Source: an uncultured Clostridia bacterium (lineage in GTDB: Bacteria > Bacillota > Clostridia > UMGS1883). From it: a DNA stretch of 64,000 nucleotides. The position numbers and the translations under genes were made by a program. The stretch spans positions 62,001 to 126,000 of the forward strand of contig CANQRB010000003.1 in the NCBI GenBank assembly GCA_947626145.1, read 5' to 3'. A model generated the notes under the pieces. That model saw only the letters and a list, made by a program, of their open reading frames with translations. It was not told where the DNA came from and searched no databases. Shown here piece by piece: positions 9,053 to 17,571 of the stretch. How positions within the stretch are numbered: the first letter of the stretch is position 1; each line of letters starts with the position of its first letter.

Positions 9053-9445
9053 TTAAGCCCAGAAAGCGTCTTTGATCAGCTCCACCCGCCCGTCGCCGTA
9101 GACCTCGGCTATGTCGAAGCGCATTATAACGTTGCCAGGCCTGCGGGCCTCGATATAGACCTGAGCGGTACGCACCAGCCGGCGGCGTTTTTCGGCGTTG
9201 ACGGTCTGGGCCGGTGTACCGAATTCCGTATTGCTGCGGAGGCGCACCTCAACAAAGCAGAGACAGTCCCCGTCTTGGGCGATGATGTCCAGCTCACCCA
9301 CGCCGCGGACGGAAAAGTTCCGCTCGATAATCCTGTAGCCCCGCTTTTTCAGGGCTTTTGCGGCCAGCTCCTCGCCTTTGTCCCCTATTTCCTTTTTAGA
9401 TAAATTTTTTGACGAAAAGAGATCGGTGAATTTCACAGGCGCCAT
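9053..9445 (-). CDS. YraN family endonuclease-like protein
   Basis: A 130-aa member of the UPF0102/YraN family, predicted Holliday-junction-resolvase-like fold. The nuclease-like core GELDIIAQDG...CFVEVRLRS keeps the D...ExK-like arrangement, except that the usual K in ExK is R (EVR). The biological role in the family is unsettled. It overlaps rnhB by about 50 bp. The rbgA-rnhB-yraN order is standard in Firmicutes. Confidence 0.87.
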   Translation of the reverse strand: MAPVKFTDLFSSKNLSKKEIGDKGEELAAKALKKRGYRIIERNFSVRGVGELDIIAQDGDCLCFVEVRLRSNTEFGTPAQTVNAEKRRRLVRTAQVYIEARRPGNVIMRFDIAEVYGDGRVELIKDAFWA

Positions 9446-10010
9446 ACTCCTTCAGCGCGTCGATATGTAATTTCGTGCCGTAGCCCTTGTGCTTGGCGAA
9501 GCCGTACATGGGATATTTTTTGTCCATTTCCAGCATATAGCGGTCACGGCTGACCTTGGCCAGAATTGAGGCCGCCGCCACGTTGGCGCTTTTGCCGTCG
9601 CCCCCCACAAGGGTCATAAAGGGCACCGGACAGTCGTTGAATCCGTTGCCGTCGATTATGGCAAAATCCGTTTTTATCTGCCTTATGGCGCGCTCCATGG
9701 CCAGAAATGCGGCGTTGCGGATGTTGATTTTTTCTATTTCCTCCACGGTGGCGGTGGCCACGGCGTAGGACAGGGCCTTTTCACGTATGACGTCAAAGAG
9801 CTCTTCTCTCCGCTTTTCGGTGAGCTTTTTGCTGTCGTTGAGGCCGGGGATTTCCAGCCCGAAGGGCAGCACCGCCGCCGCCGCGTACACGTCCCCCGCC
9901 AGAGGGCCGCGGCCGGCCTCGTCCGCCCCGCAGATCAGCTCATATCCGGCGTCACGGAGCTTTCTCTCCTCCGCCCACAGATCAGGGGCGGGCACGGTTC
10001 TTTTTGGCAC
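9396..10010 (-). CDS. rnhB: Ribonuclease HII
   Basis: Removes RNA from RNA-DNA hybrids and single ribonucleotides in DNA. The 204-aa product carries the metal-binding signature GADEAGRGPLAGDV (about residues 24-36), and further catalytic acidic residues are expected in FAIIDGNGF and ILAKVSRDRYM. It begins one base after rbgA ends, in a tight cluster of lepB, rbgA, rnhB and yraN. The length is normal for bacterial RNase HII. Confidence 0.95.
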   Translation of the reverse strand: MPKRTVPAPDLWAEERKLRDAGYELICGADEAGRGPLAGDVYAAAAVLPFGLEIPGLNDSKKLTEKRREELFDVIREKALSYAVATATVEEIEKINIRNAAFLAMERAIRQIKTDFAIIDGNGFNDCPVPFMTLVGGDGKSANVAAASILAKVSRDRYMLEMDKKYPMYGFAKHKGYGTKLHIDALKEYGACEIHRSLFVKKFI

Positions 10011-10853
10011 TTATATCATCTCCACCGTAATTCTGCCCAGCTTGCCGCTCCTGAACTCGTCCAGCACCACGTTGGCGCCCCGAAGCAGGTCGGTTTCCCC
10101 GCCCCTGACAATGAAGCCCCTGCGGCGGCATATCTCCTCAAGGATCTCAAGACCGCTCATCCCGTCGGTCAGCGCGGCCCTGTACCGCTGCTCCAGAGCG
10201 GAGGGGTAGCTTTCCTTAAGGAAGGCGCAAAGCTCACAGGCCAGCTCCTCCACATCCAGTATATCGTCCTTTATCGCTCCGGTAAAGGCCAGCCTCAAAG
10301 CGGCGGCCCCGTCCTCCAGCTTGGGCCAGAGTATGCCGGGAGTGTCCAGCAGCTCCATTCCGTCCTTGAGGGTTATCCACTGGCGCCCACGGGTGACGCC
10401 GGGCTTATCCCCCACCCTGGCTGAGGCCCGGCCGCTGAGCTTATTTATAAGGGAGCTTTTACCCACGTTGGGTATGCCGCAGACCATGATGCGGGGCGGC
10501 TTGACAAGACCTCTGGCCCGATTTTTTTCCAGCCGTTCGGCCATGGCGGTCATGGCAGCGTCGGTTATCCTGGCCACGCCTCTGCCGTCGTTGGAGCTGG
10601 TACACACGGACACAAGGCCCTGAGAGGCGAAGTGCCTCTGCCAACGCTCGGTCTGGACGGGGTCGGCCAGATCGCACTTATTTATGATGATAAGAGTGTT
10701 TTTCCCGCCCGAGAGGGCCGGCAGCTCCGGATTGCGGCTGCTCTGGGGGCAGCGGGCGTCCACTATTTCCGCCACGCAGTCGCAGAGGCGTATATTTTCC
10801 GCTATCATCCGACGGGTCTTGGCCATGTGGCCGGGGAACCACTGTATATTCAT
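10011..10853 (-). CDS. rbgA: Ribosome biogenesis GTPase RbgA/YlqF
   Basis: A circularly permuted GTPase needed late in 50S assembly. Motif order is G4 (NKCDL), then G1 (CGIPNVGKSS), then G3 (LLDTPG), the hallmark of the family. The mature start MNIQWFPGHMAKT is the classical RbgA N-terminus and has a TTTGGAGG SD. The 28 extra codons in the ORF track read through an ATTAGGAATGAGGAAT-type repeat and are not coding. The product is 280 aa, normal length. Confidence 0.95.
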   Translation of the reverse strand: MNIQWFPGHMAKTRRMIAENIRLCDCVAEIVDARCPQSSRNPELPALSGGKNTLIIINKCDLADPVQTERWQRHFASQGLVSVCTSSNDGRGVARITDAAMTAMAERLEKNRARGLVKPPRIMVCGIPNVGKSSLINKLSGRASARVGDKPGVTRGRQWITLKDGMELLDTPGILWPKLEDGAAALRLAFTGAIKDDILDVEELACELCAFLKESYPSALEQRYRAALTDGMSGLEILEEICRRRGFIVRGGETDLLRGANVVLDEFRSGKLGRITVEMI

Positions 10854-10939
10854 GGGAACCTCCAAACTGACAAAAAACGGGGAGCCGGGAACGGGCAAAA
10901 TCCAAAATTTCCCTGTTCCTGATTCCCCATTCCTCATTT

Positions 10940-11611
10940 CTAATTATTGTGCGTTACCGGACCGAAGGTATTTAAGGGCCAGAACCTGAGCACAGCCTTA
11001 CCCACCACTCTGTCCACGTCAACGGGGCCGATGGCGCGGCTGTCGCTGCTGTTGTTGCGGTTGTCGCCCATGAGGAAGAGCTGACCCTCGGGCACATCCA
11101 CGGAATAATAGGTAACGTTTCCCGGAGGGATCATGGCCTCGTGCAGATAGGGCTCATCCAGCTTTTCGCCGTCCACATAGACGGAATTGGTGGAGTAGTC
11201 TATCTCCACGTGCTGGCCGCCGGTGGCGATCACCCTCTTGACCCAGTATATACGGTTGAACATATTTGTGTTGGCGTTGCTCTGAATGTCGGGGGCAAAA
11301 ATTATAACGTCGCCCTGCTGAGGCTCGTAGCCCAGCCGCCACACGATGAGGCGATCGTTGTGGGCCAGGGTGTAGTTCATGGACGGGCCGTCCACCCGCA
11401 CCACCGTAAAGATAAAGCTGCGTATGAACATGGCCACCACAACAGCCAGCACAATGGCCTCTGCCCACTCAAAAATCTCTCTGCCCAAGCTCTTTTTCTT
11501 CTTTCCGTCAGTGCTTTCTTCCGTATTTTCACCTTCGGCTGAGGCGCCGTCGGCCTTATCTTCGGCTTCGGCGGCCTGAGCCTCCAGCTCCTGATTGTTG
11601 CTATCGTCCAT
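10940..11611 (-). CDS. lepB: Type I signal peptidase
   Basis: Cleaves signal peptides of exported proteins at the outer face of the membrane. It is 223 aa with an acidic, low-complexity cytoplasmic tail (residues 1-40), one membrane segment (about 48-68) and the catalytic domain. The serine is in VDGPSMNYTL, the lysine in YWVKRVIATGG, and box E is MGDNRNNSSDSR. It precedes rbgA by 86 bp. The window encodes many exported proteins that would be its substrates. The acidic N-terminal extension is longer than in Bacillus SipS but common in clostridia. Confidence 0.95.
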   Translation of the reverse strand: MDDSNNQELEAQAAEAEDKADGASAEGENTEESTDGKKKKSLGREIFEWAEAIVLAVVVAMFIRSFIFTVVRVDGPSMNYTLAHNDRLIVWRLGYEPQQGDVIIFAPDIQSNANTNMFNRIYWVKRVIATGGQHVEIDYSTNSVYVDGEKLDEPYLHEAMIPPGNVTYYSVDVPEGQLFLMGDNRNNSSDSRAIGPVDVDRVVGKAVLRFWPLNTFGPVTHNN

Positions 11612-11626
11612 GACACATTCTCCTTT

Positions 11627-11642
11627 CAGCGCCGCGGCGCTG
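11627..11642. repeat. 16-bp perfect palindrome upstream of lepB SD
   Basis: CAGCGCCGCGGCGCTG lies directly before the AAAGGAG SD of lepB. As RNA it would form a tight hairpin, or as DNA a protein site. It could also be chance in G+C-rich sequence. Confidence 0.4.
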
Positions 11643-11735
11643 TGCCCGATTTGACTTTTATATTGTATATTATCACTGCCCGATTAACTGCCGGTGAAAT
11701 ATTTTCAAATATTTTGTAAATTACCATTTTATAGT

Positions 11736-11766
11736 ATAAATCCCGTGTACAGGCCACGGGATTTAT
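11736..11766 (-). terminator. Terminator after rplS
   Basis: AAATCCCGTG, a 7-nt loop and CACGGGATTT form a 10-bp stem, followed on the minus strand by an AT-rich tail. It lies 16 bp after the rplS stop and separates rplS from lepB. Confidence 0.75.
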
Positions 11767-11781
11767 TACTATTAAGCAATT

Positions 11782-12123
11782 TTACAGCTTCTCTGTAACC
11801 TTGGCCGCCTTGCCGACTCTGCCGCGGAGGTAGTACAGCTTTGCGCGCCGAACCTTACCGTGACGAACGACCTCAATGCGGTCGATACTGGGAGAATTAA
11901 CGGGGAAGGTACGCTCCACGCCCACGCCGTAGGATATGCGGCGAACGGTGAAGGACTCCTGAATACCGCCATGCTTCTTGCTGATGACGGTGCCCTCGAA
12001 CATCTGAATTCTCTCTTTGCTGCCTTCCTTGATTTTTACGTACAGCTTAACGGTGTCGCCGATGGCAAGCTTGGGGAGATCCTCCCTGATCTGATCCTGA
12101 GTGATGGCCTTTAAAACGTCCAC
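11782..12123 (-). CDS. rplS: 50S ribosomal protein L19
   Basis: A 113-aa ribosomal protein at the 30S-50S interface. It has the family features [27 protein letters not shown] and [10 protein letters not shown]...[18 protein letters not shown]. The start has a GGAGTG SD. rplS followed by lepB and rbgA is the usual Firmicutes order. rimM and trmD, normally upstream, are absent here; a CNNM protein gene is there instead. Its own promoter and terminator suggest a monocistronic unit. Confidence 0.97.
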   Translation of the reverse strand: MDVLKAITQDQIREDLPKLAIGDTVKLYVKIKEGSKERIQMFEGTVISKKHGGIQESFTVRRISYGVGVERTFPVNSPSIDRIEVVRHGKVRRAKLYYLRGRVGKAAKVTEKL

Positions 12124-12209
12124 TCAAAACACTCCTTTCTTCACCCACAAAAAGTGGTAATATAGGGGCGTTCTTACGAAAGTTGCAGCGGACCGCCCAC
12201 CGTTTTTCA

Positions 12210-12238
12210 ATAATATCACAAATTCCTGAAAATTGCAA
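12210..12238 (-). promoter_or_regulatory. SigA promoter of rplS
   Basis: Minus strand TTGCAA (12238-12233), 17-bp spacer, TATTAT (12215-12210). The leader of about 80 nt contains a GGGCGGTCCGC segment that might fold as an autoregulatory leader, but I could not assign a known L19 leader structure. Confidence 0.65.
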
Positions 12239-12302
12239 GAGGTTTTTGAAAAAATTATAAAATTTTTTATTTGAGGAAAAACCGGCCGGCGGCGCCTTAT
12301 CC

Positions 12303-13571
12303 TCAGTCTGCGATTACGGGCTTGCGCCCGACAGTGACCTTTACCTCCTGCACACGGTTCATCTCGGTCTTTGTCACGGTGACCCTGATGTGCTCGAAGT
12401 CGAAGCTCTCTCCCGGCTCGGGTATCTTGCCAAGCTGATGGGCCGCAAAGCCGCCCACGGTGGTTATGTCGTCCACGGGCTCGCCCTCCAGCTCGAAGAG
12501 CTCAAAGAAGTCGTCAACTCCCGCCGCTCCGTCAACGATATAAATGTTGTCGTTTATCTTGCGGAACTCGACCTTTGCGTCGTCGTGCTCGTCGTATATT
12601 TCGCCCACCAGCTCCTCAAGGACGTCCTCGAGGGTCACGATGCCCTCGGTGCCGCCGTACTCGTCCTGAACTATCACCATGTGGCTCTTGGTTTCCTGAA
12701 ACAGCTTCAGCAGTCGGGATATTTTCATACCGGCGAAAACGAAGGTGGCGGGGCGGATGAGGTGCTTCCAGCCGGTCTCGTCGGAAACTCCGTAAAAATC
12801 CTTCTGGAATATGACGCCCACAATGTCGTCGAGTGTGTTTTCAAAGACGGGCAGCCGGGAATAGCCGCTCTCGGAGAACATTTCCAGCACCTGAGCGGCG
12901 GTGAGCTCCACATCGGCGGCGGCCATGTCAACCCTCGGGGTGAGTATGTCGGTAACGTCAAGGTCATAGAACTTGACGGCGTTTTTGATGAGCTCGCCCT
13001 CCTGCTCGTCTATCTCGCCGCCCTCGGTGGCCTCGTCAACCATGGTCAGCAGCTCCTGCTCGGTCACGGTGTCCTCGCCGCTGTCGCCGAACAGTCCCGA
13101 AATGAAGGCCTGCCACTTGTTGAATATATAGACCAGGGGGGTGAGCAGCACCGTCAGCATTGACAGTATGGGCGCAGAAAAACGGGCGAAGCCGTCCGGC
13201 GACCGCTTGGCGAGGGTCTTGGGCGTTATCTCGCCGAAGATGAGCACGGCGGCTGTCATTACCGCTGTCGAAACCGTCACCGCCAGATCCTCGTTGGCTA
13301 TCAGCACGGTGAACAGCACCGTGGAGAGAGAGGTGGCGATTATGTTGACTATATTGTTGCCGATAAGGATGGTGGAAAGCATCTCGTCGTAATTTTCCAC
13401 AATGTGCAGGATGCGGGCCGCCTTGGCGTCCCCATCGTCGGCCTCGCTCTTGAGCTTTATCCTGTTTATTGACAGGAAGGCTGTCTCCGATGAGGAAAAG
13501 TAGGCCGAACACAGTATGAGAAAGGCTATCGCTCCGATTTGCAGCAGTATACTGCCATCAATGCCGTCCAT
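12303..13571 (-). CDS. CNNM/CorC-family transporter-like protein (hemolysin-type)
   Basis: A 422-aa membrane protein with an N-terminal DUF21/CNNM domain (about four membrane helices, residues 8-180, with SSSETAFLSINR), a pair of CBS domains (about 205-330) and a C-terminal CorC_HlyC domain (about 345-420). The family is implicated in Mg2+ or Co2+ efflux. The name hemolysin is historical. The ORF track begins at a TTG that abuts the AAAAGGAG SD. The ATG at 13571 is 12 nt behind that SD and is the better start. A consensus promoter precedes it. Confidence 0.9.
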   Translation of the reverse strand: MDGIDGSILLQIGAIAFLILCSAYFSSSETAFLSINRIKLKSEADDGDAKAARILHIVENYDEMLSTILIGNNIVNIIATSLSTVLFTVLIANEDLAVTVSTAVMTAAVLIFGEITPKTLAKRSPDGFARFSAPILSMLTVLLTPLVYIFNKWQAFISGLFGDSGEDTVTEQELLTMVDEATEGGEIDEQEGELIKNAVKFYDLDVTDILTPRVDMAAADVELTAAQVLEMFSESGYSRLPVFENTLDDIVGVIFQKDFYGVSDETGWKHLIRPATFVFAGMKISRLLKLFQETKSHMVIVQDEYGGTEGIVTLEDVLEELVGEIYDEHDDAKVEFRKINDNIYIVDGAAGVDDFFELFELEGEPVDDITTVGGFAAHQLGKIPEPGESFDFEHIRVTVTKTEMNRVQEVKVTVGRKPVIAD

Positions 13572-13611
13572 TGACGAAACCAACTCCTTTTGTAATTAAA
13601 TTAATAAATTT

Positions 13612-13640
13612 ATTTTAGCATATACCGTACAGATTGTCAA
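13612..13640 (-). promoter_or_regulatory. SigA promoter of the CNNM gene
   Basis: Minus strand TTGACA (13640-13635), 17-bp spacer, TAAAAT (13617-13612), 41 bp before the chosen start. Confidence 0.75.
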
Positions 13641-13662
13641 GAAAAGTTATGTAATTGTAATA

Positions 13663-13909
13663 ATACTAACCCCGATTAAAAGCGTCTGATAAAGCCTTCC
13701 CCTTTGAGGGGAAGGTGGCACGAAGTGCCGGATGAGGTGTAGGATGCGAAGCATCCGTTATACGTTTACGGCTATGCTAACGCCGCACAGCGGCTACACC
13801 TCATCAGTCGGCTGACGCCGACAGCTTCCCCTCGAGGGGAAGCCTTTTTAATCTGTCATTGTTAACGTAATAAACTCACATATTTATGATTTCAATTTGG
13901 GATTAGTAT
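13663..13909. repeat. Composite MITE-like element (type A, copy 1)
   Basis: A 247-bp element with outer ends ATACTAACCCC and GGGATTAGTAT in inverted orientation. Its core begins AAAGCCTTCCCCTTTGAGG and ends CCTCGAGGGGAAGCCTTT, with internal complementary arms GATGAGGTGTAG and CTACACCTCATC. It has no coding capacity. Relatives are at 28298-28559, 51102-51362 and, without the outer ends, 36268-36430. It fills the gap between the CNNM and GH30 genes. Confidence 0.8.
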
Positions 13910-13924
13910 AAGACACAATTAAAT

Positions 13925-13970
13925 GAAGGAAGTCCGCTCTTGGAGTGAATATCGCTTTCGAGCGGACTTC
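13925..13970 (-). terminator. Terminator after the GH30 gene (possibly bidirectional)
   Basis: GAAGGAAGTCCGCTC and its exact complement flank a 15-20 nt loop, giving a 15-bp perfect stem. It lies 40 bp past the GH30 stop. The better T-run is on the plus strand (CGTTTTTATTT), so it may act in both directions. Confidence 0.65.
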
Positions 13971-14009
13971 CTTCGTTTTTATTTCCGAGCGTTACGGGCC
14001 GTCACGGTC

Positions 14010-16751
14010 TCAGTTTCTGGCCCAGAGATATACGTAACCGCTGGTGACAACGCTGTCGCCGTATTTCAGATAAACCTCGGCATACTCATAGTTGCCGTCC
14101 ATGGTGCGGTAATAGAATTTGTTCTCGTATTTGCCGACGGGTATACTGTCAACCTCTTCCTTCTGGAACTGACCGTCACGGTAATAGCGGACGACAAGCT
14201 GAAGGTCGGCGGCATCGGTATAGCTGTCGATGTTGAGCTTTATGCCGCCGTAGTACCACATATCCGCGTCAAAGGGCACGTTATAGTATTCCAGCTCGGC
14301 CACGTTGCACAGGCCCCATTCGGGAGTGCGGTAAATTATGCTGTCATAAATCACGTCATTCTGAATATAGGCCTCGTTCCATTCCCGCTTAAGCTTGTCG
14401 GGCACAGTGTAGAGCAGGGTCTCCTGACCGTCCTTGACGCCGTAGAACTTGCCGCCGTACATTCTCCAGTCGAAGCCCTCCCGGGGATAGAAGCGGATGA
14501 GTGTTACGGGCTTATCCTGAGGCATATTGGCCACAAGGTAGGAATTGCTGCCGTCCCATGCGTCATGGTGAGTGGTCACGTCGCCGTCAAAGGCCTTGGT
14601 GTAGTCAACTTCCTCACTGCCGCCGTAGGCCGCCGTGCCGTCGATGCTGACGGGAACAAGACGGGTGTTGGAATTGCCGTCGGAAAGAGTGTCGACGCTC
14701 TGGCGGAGCCTGCCCAGTATCATGTTCCAGCACTGATTTTGGTCGCCGCTCAGGTCATAGGTGCCGACGGTGGTGCCCTCGTCGCGGGAGTTGCCGTACA
14801 CGTCAAGGGCCTTGCCGGTAGCGATGTTCACAAGGGCGTATCCCCCGTTCTCCTCGGGTACCACTTTCCAATGAACGCAGTCCCCGTCGGCGAGCTGTCT
14901 GCCGCTGCGAAGGTTGGTAAATGTAAAGCTTTTGCTCAGACCGCTGTCAAATTTGATTTGCCAATACTGATACGCGCTGTCGTCGTCTCCGGCCTGAACA
15001 TAGCCGTCGCCCTGCTCCTTGACTGCAAGGCCGCTGTAGGCGCTTACTATGCGAACGACATCCCCGTTCTGTATTACGTCTATAGTCCTTGAGGCGGACA
15101 TATCTGTTCCCTCAATAGCCGCCGTGACGGTGGCCCGTCCCGGTTCTGTCGCCGTGAAAACGCCGTTTTGACCGACGCTGCCGCCCCGGGCGCTGAAAAC
15201 GACCTGTTCGCCGCCGGGAACATTTGCCGTGAGAAGGACTTTATCGCCTTCAAGGCAGCTGGTAAACTGGGTGTCAAGGGTAAGGCCAAGACTGCCGACG
15301 CCGGTTGGAGTTTCATTTTCGATAACATAGGTGTTTATGGTGTCCTTGGGTACGTCGGCCCTGAGCACCTTTCCGTCCAGAACGGCGCCCTCGGTCATAA
15401 GCTCAAGGTTCTTCTCGTTGTCGGTGCGGTAAACGCTGAGCTTCGTGCCCAAATTCTGGAGGGAGGACAGGTCGATCTCGTACTCCTCGTCCCGCTTGCC
15501 GGAGTTGGTGACTACCAGAACGGTCTTGCCGTTTACATAATTCCGGACGGCGGTGACGTTGGAGCGGTCGGCCATGATGAACTGGTCGCCGGGGCGGATA
15601 AATTTGGTGTACTGCGCAAAGGCGTAGTACTTCTTAAAGAGATTGAGCCGGTGGTTCTCCCGGTCATAGGAGCAGGCGTTCCAATAGCCGCTGTCATTGT
15701 CGGCGCCGGTGCCGGTTATCTGCCAGTATATCCAGGCGTTGGGACGCATGGCCCGCATATCGTCGGTTATCTTCTGGCTCAGCCAGAGAGCGGGGCCCAT
15801 GGCGCCGGCGTCGTAGCCGATGGATGCGGCCCAGTCGTCCTCGGTCTGATAGAGCTTTTTACCCAGCTCCTGAGCCTTGCTGCGGATACCGTAGCCGCTG
15901 CCGCCGTAGGAGTGGACGTTGAGCCGTGGCATTACCGCCAAAGCCTCATCGGTGTACTGTGAAAGGTAGCCGGCCATATTGTCGGAGTTGTTCTCGTCCG
16001 CCGCGGCAACGTAGGTGTCATTGAGGCCCTTGGCCCGCAGAGCGTTGTGAACTGCCAGAATGAGAGCGCTGTGATCCTTGGCGTCGATGTGGCAGCCCTC
16101 CTGGCTGCCCTCGTAGGTCCAGAAATTGGTGACAGGCTCGTTAAAGGGCTCCACGGTGTTCACCTTTATTCCCAGATCGTTGTTGATATAGGCGGCCACG
16201 GTGGCAAGGTATTCGGCAAATTTGCCAAAGTTTTCGGGCTGGATGTTGTTTTCGTTGCCGTCTTTGCCGCCGCTGGAGCAGCCGCTGACGGTCAGGTAAT
16301 ACGGGGGAGAGTTGGCAAAGAGCTCCACATTATCCGCGCCCATGCTGACGGCGTCCTTGAGAAAGGCTATCTGCTTGGGGTCGGCGTCGGGATTGAAGCT
16401 GCCGTCCTCGTCCACCCACACGGGCAGACCACGCAGGTCATTGGGGTTGCCGGTCTGATGCGTGTGACCGGGAGCGTCCCCCGCGCCCACATTATAGCGG
16501 ACTATGTTCAGGCCAAGGCCCTCGACAGGGTCAAAAATTGCCTTTGAAAGGGTCAGCCGCTCGGCCTCCGGCAGGTCGCCCAGAGTTTCGGCCCACCAGC
16601 ACAGAGATGTGCCCCAGCCCTCAAAGGCGCCAAAGGGGCTCAGGTCGGAGCCGTCCACCGTCACCCTTATGGGAGAGGCGGCCAGCGCGGCCATTGGCAG
16701 CAGCCCCAAAATCATTACGGCTGCAAGTATGATGCAAGTAACTTTTTTCAT
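14010..16751 (-). CDS. Secreted GH30-family glycosidase with ricin-type lectin domain
   Basis: A 913-aa exported enzyme. The signal peptide is residues 1-25 (LPMAALAA end). A GH30-like (beta/alpha)8 barrel plus side beta-domain spans about 35-500 and starts with GWGTSLCWW, as in beta-1,6-galactanase-like GH30 members. The predicted acid/base is the Glu of EPFNEP (about 205) and the nucleophile the Glu of YQTEDDW (about 305). A ricin B-type trefoil follows (about 560-690), then a discoidin-like beta-sandwich (about 715-845) and a C-terminal beta-rich domain. The likely substrate is a galactan or other branched plant glycan; the exact linkage cannot be read. A strong SD and promoter precede it and a terminator follows, so it is transcribed alone. 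Confidence 0.85.
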   Translation of the reverse strand: MKKVTCIILAAVMILGLLPMAALAASPIRVTVDGSDLSPFGAFEGWGTSLCWWAETLGDLPEAERLTLSKAIFDPVEGLGLNIVRYNVGAGDAPGHTHQTGNPNDLRGLPVWVDEDGSFNPDADPKQIAFLKDAVSMGADNVELFANSPPYYLTVSGCSSGGKDGNENNIQPENFGKFAEYLATVAAYINNDLGIKVNTVEPFNEPVTNFWTYEGSQEGCHIDAKDHSALILAVHNALRAKGLNDTYVAAADENNSDNMAGYLSQYTDEALAVMPRLNVHSYGGSGYGIRSKAQELGKKLYQTEDDWAASIGYDAGAMGPALWLSQKITDDMRAMRPNAWIYWQITGTGADNDSGYWNACSYDRENHRLNLFKKYYAFAQYTKFIRPGDQFIMADRSNVTAVRNYVNGKTVLVVTNSGKRDEEYEIDLSSLQNLGTKLSVYRTDNEKNLELMTEGAVLDGKVLRADVPKDTINTYVIENETPTGVGSLGLTLDTQFTSCLEGDKVLLTANVPGGEQVVFSARGGSVGQNGVFTATEPGRATVTAAIEGTDMSASRTIDVIQNGDVVRIVSAYSGLAVKEQGDGYVQAGDDDSAYQYWQIKFDSGLSKSFTFTNLRSGRQLADGDCVHWKVVPEENGGYALVNIATGKALDVYGNSRDEGTTVGTYDLSGDQNQCWNMILGRLRQSVDTLSDGNSNTRLVPVSIDGTAAYGGSEEVDYTKAFDGDVTTHHDAWDGSNSYLVANMPQDKPVTLIRFYPREGFDWRMYGGKFYGVKDGQETLLYTVPDKLKREWNEAYIQNDVIYDSIIYRTPEWGLCNVAELEYYNVPFDADMWYYGGIKLNIDSYTDAADLQLVVRYYRDGQFQKEEVDSIPVGKYENKFYYRTMDGNYEYAEVYLKYGDSVVTSGYVYLWARN

Positions 16752-16790
16752 TTTTTCGTCTCCTTTTTCCTGAGGATATACTATAAGTTA

Positions 16791-16819
16791 ATTATACAAC
16801 TTTTTATTGTGATTTGCAA
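16791..16819 (-). promoter_or_regulatory. SigA promoter of the GH30 gene
   Basis: Minus strand TTGCAA (16819-16814), 17-bp spacer, TATAAT (16796-16791), about 40 bp before the start codon. No obvious operator or cre-like site was noticed. Confidence 0.72.
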
Positions 16820-16862
16820 GGAAAATATGTGAGAAATCTATAATTTTTTTCAAAAATTGCCC

Positions 16863-16891
16863 TTGCAAAACACGGCGATATATGATATAAT
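16863..16891 (+). promoter_or_regulatory. SigA promoter of the second MNT-HEPN pair
   Basis: TTGCAA, 17-bp spacer, TATAAT, ending 32 bp before the MNT start. Confidence 0.72.
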
Positions 16892-16923
16892 CTTATGACA
16901 GCAAATTAACAGGGGGTGTCGGA

Positions 16924-17214
16924 ATGGCGGATATAGCTGAAATTCAAAGACTTGTTGCTCCTATTGCCCGTGAATATGGGGTCAAAAAGGTGTATCTTTT
17001 CGGCTCGCAGGCCAAAGGACAGGCCCGTCCTGACAGCGACATAGATCTTTTGATAGAAAAGGGCGGTTCGATGTCCCTTCTTAAATTGTCCGGTATGCGC
17101 CAGCGCTGTCAGGAAGCGCTGAAGCTGCCGGTAGACCTGATAACCACCGCCGGTATTGCCCCGGATTTTCGCAACGAAATTTCAGGAACGGAAGTTTTGC
17201 TGTATGAAGAATAA
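16924..17214 (+). CDS. MNT nucleotidyltransferase (MntA-like antitoxin)
   Basis: A 96-aa minimal nucleotidyltransferase. YLFGSQAKGQARPDSDIDLL carries the GSx10DxD motif of MntA-type antitoxins, with the third acidic residue plausibly in LPVDLIT. It starts at ATG behind AGGGGGTGTCGGA and overlaps the HEPN gene by 11 bp. In the MntA/HepT system the nucleotidyltransferase inactivates the toxin by poly-AMPylation; that role here is inferred from the family. It has its own promoter and lies upstream of valS. It is not closely similar to the MNT at 442-777. Confidence 0.85.
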   Translation: MADIAEIQRLVAPIAREYGVKKVYLFGSQAKGQARPDSDIDLLIEKGGSMSLLKLSGMRQRCQEALKLPVDLITTAGIAPDFRNEISGTEVLLYEE

Positions 17215-17551
17215 AGATGCCGTTATTTTGAAAAAAATATATGCATATTGCTGTCAAACTGAAGAAGCCGTAAATTTATTCGGCAAAGACTATGATATAT
17301 TTTTAAATTCCTCCGTATTCCAGAATGCCTGCTGTATGTGCATATTACAAATAGGCGAACTGTGCAAAGCTCTTTCTCCGGAAATACGGGCTGCTCATTC
17401 TGAAGTACCGTGGAAAGAATGGTGCGGAATAAGAGATATTTTCGCACATCAATATTTTAATTTGGATATAGGCTCCGCTTGGGACACTATTACAGGCGAT
17501 CTGCCGGAGCTGAAATCAAACATTGAAAAAATTTTAACCGGCCTTGAATAA
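17204..17551 (+). CDS. HEPN RNase toxin (HepT/DUF86-like)
   Basis: A 115-aa HEPN protein starting MKNKDAVILKK. The catalytic RxxxxH motif is intact in GIRDIFAHQYF, followed by the Tyr that is the AMPylation target region in HepT (consensus RX4HxY). The ORF track adds 16 upstream codons without an SD. The ATG at 17204 overlaps the MNT stop as expected for coupled genes. Predicted to be an RNA-cleaving toxin held inactive by the neighbouring MNT protein (family knowledge). Confidence 0.87.
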   Translation: MKNKDAVILKKIYAYCCQTEEAVNLFGKDYDIFLNSSVFQNACCMCILQIGELCKALSPEIRAAHSEVPWKEWCGIRDIFAHQYFNLDIGSAWDTITGDLPELKSNIEKILTGLE

Positions 17552-17571
17552 CCCGCGTCACACGAAAGGGG

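Noticed and set aside
10854-10937. N-terminal extension of RbgA
   Set aside because: The extra codons lie in an ATTAGGAATGAGGAAT-type repeat, and the conserved MNIQWFPGHM start has its own SD.
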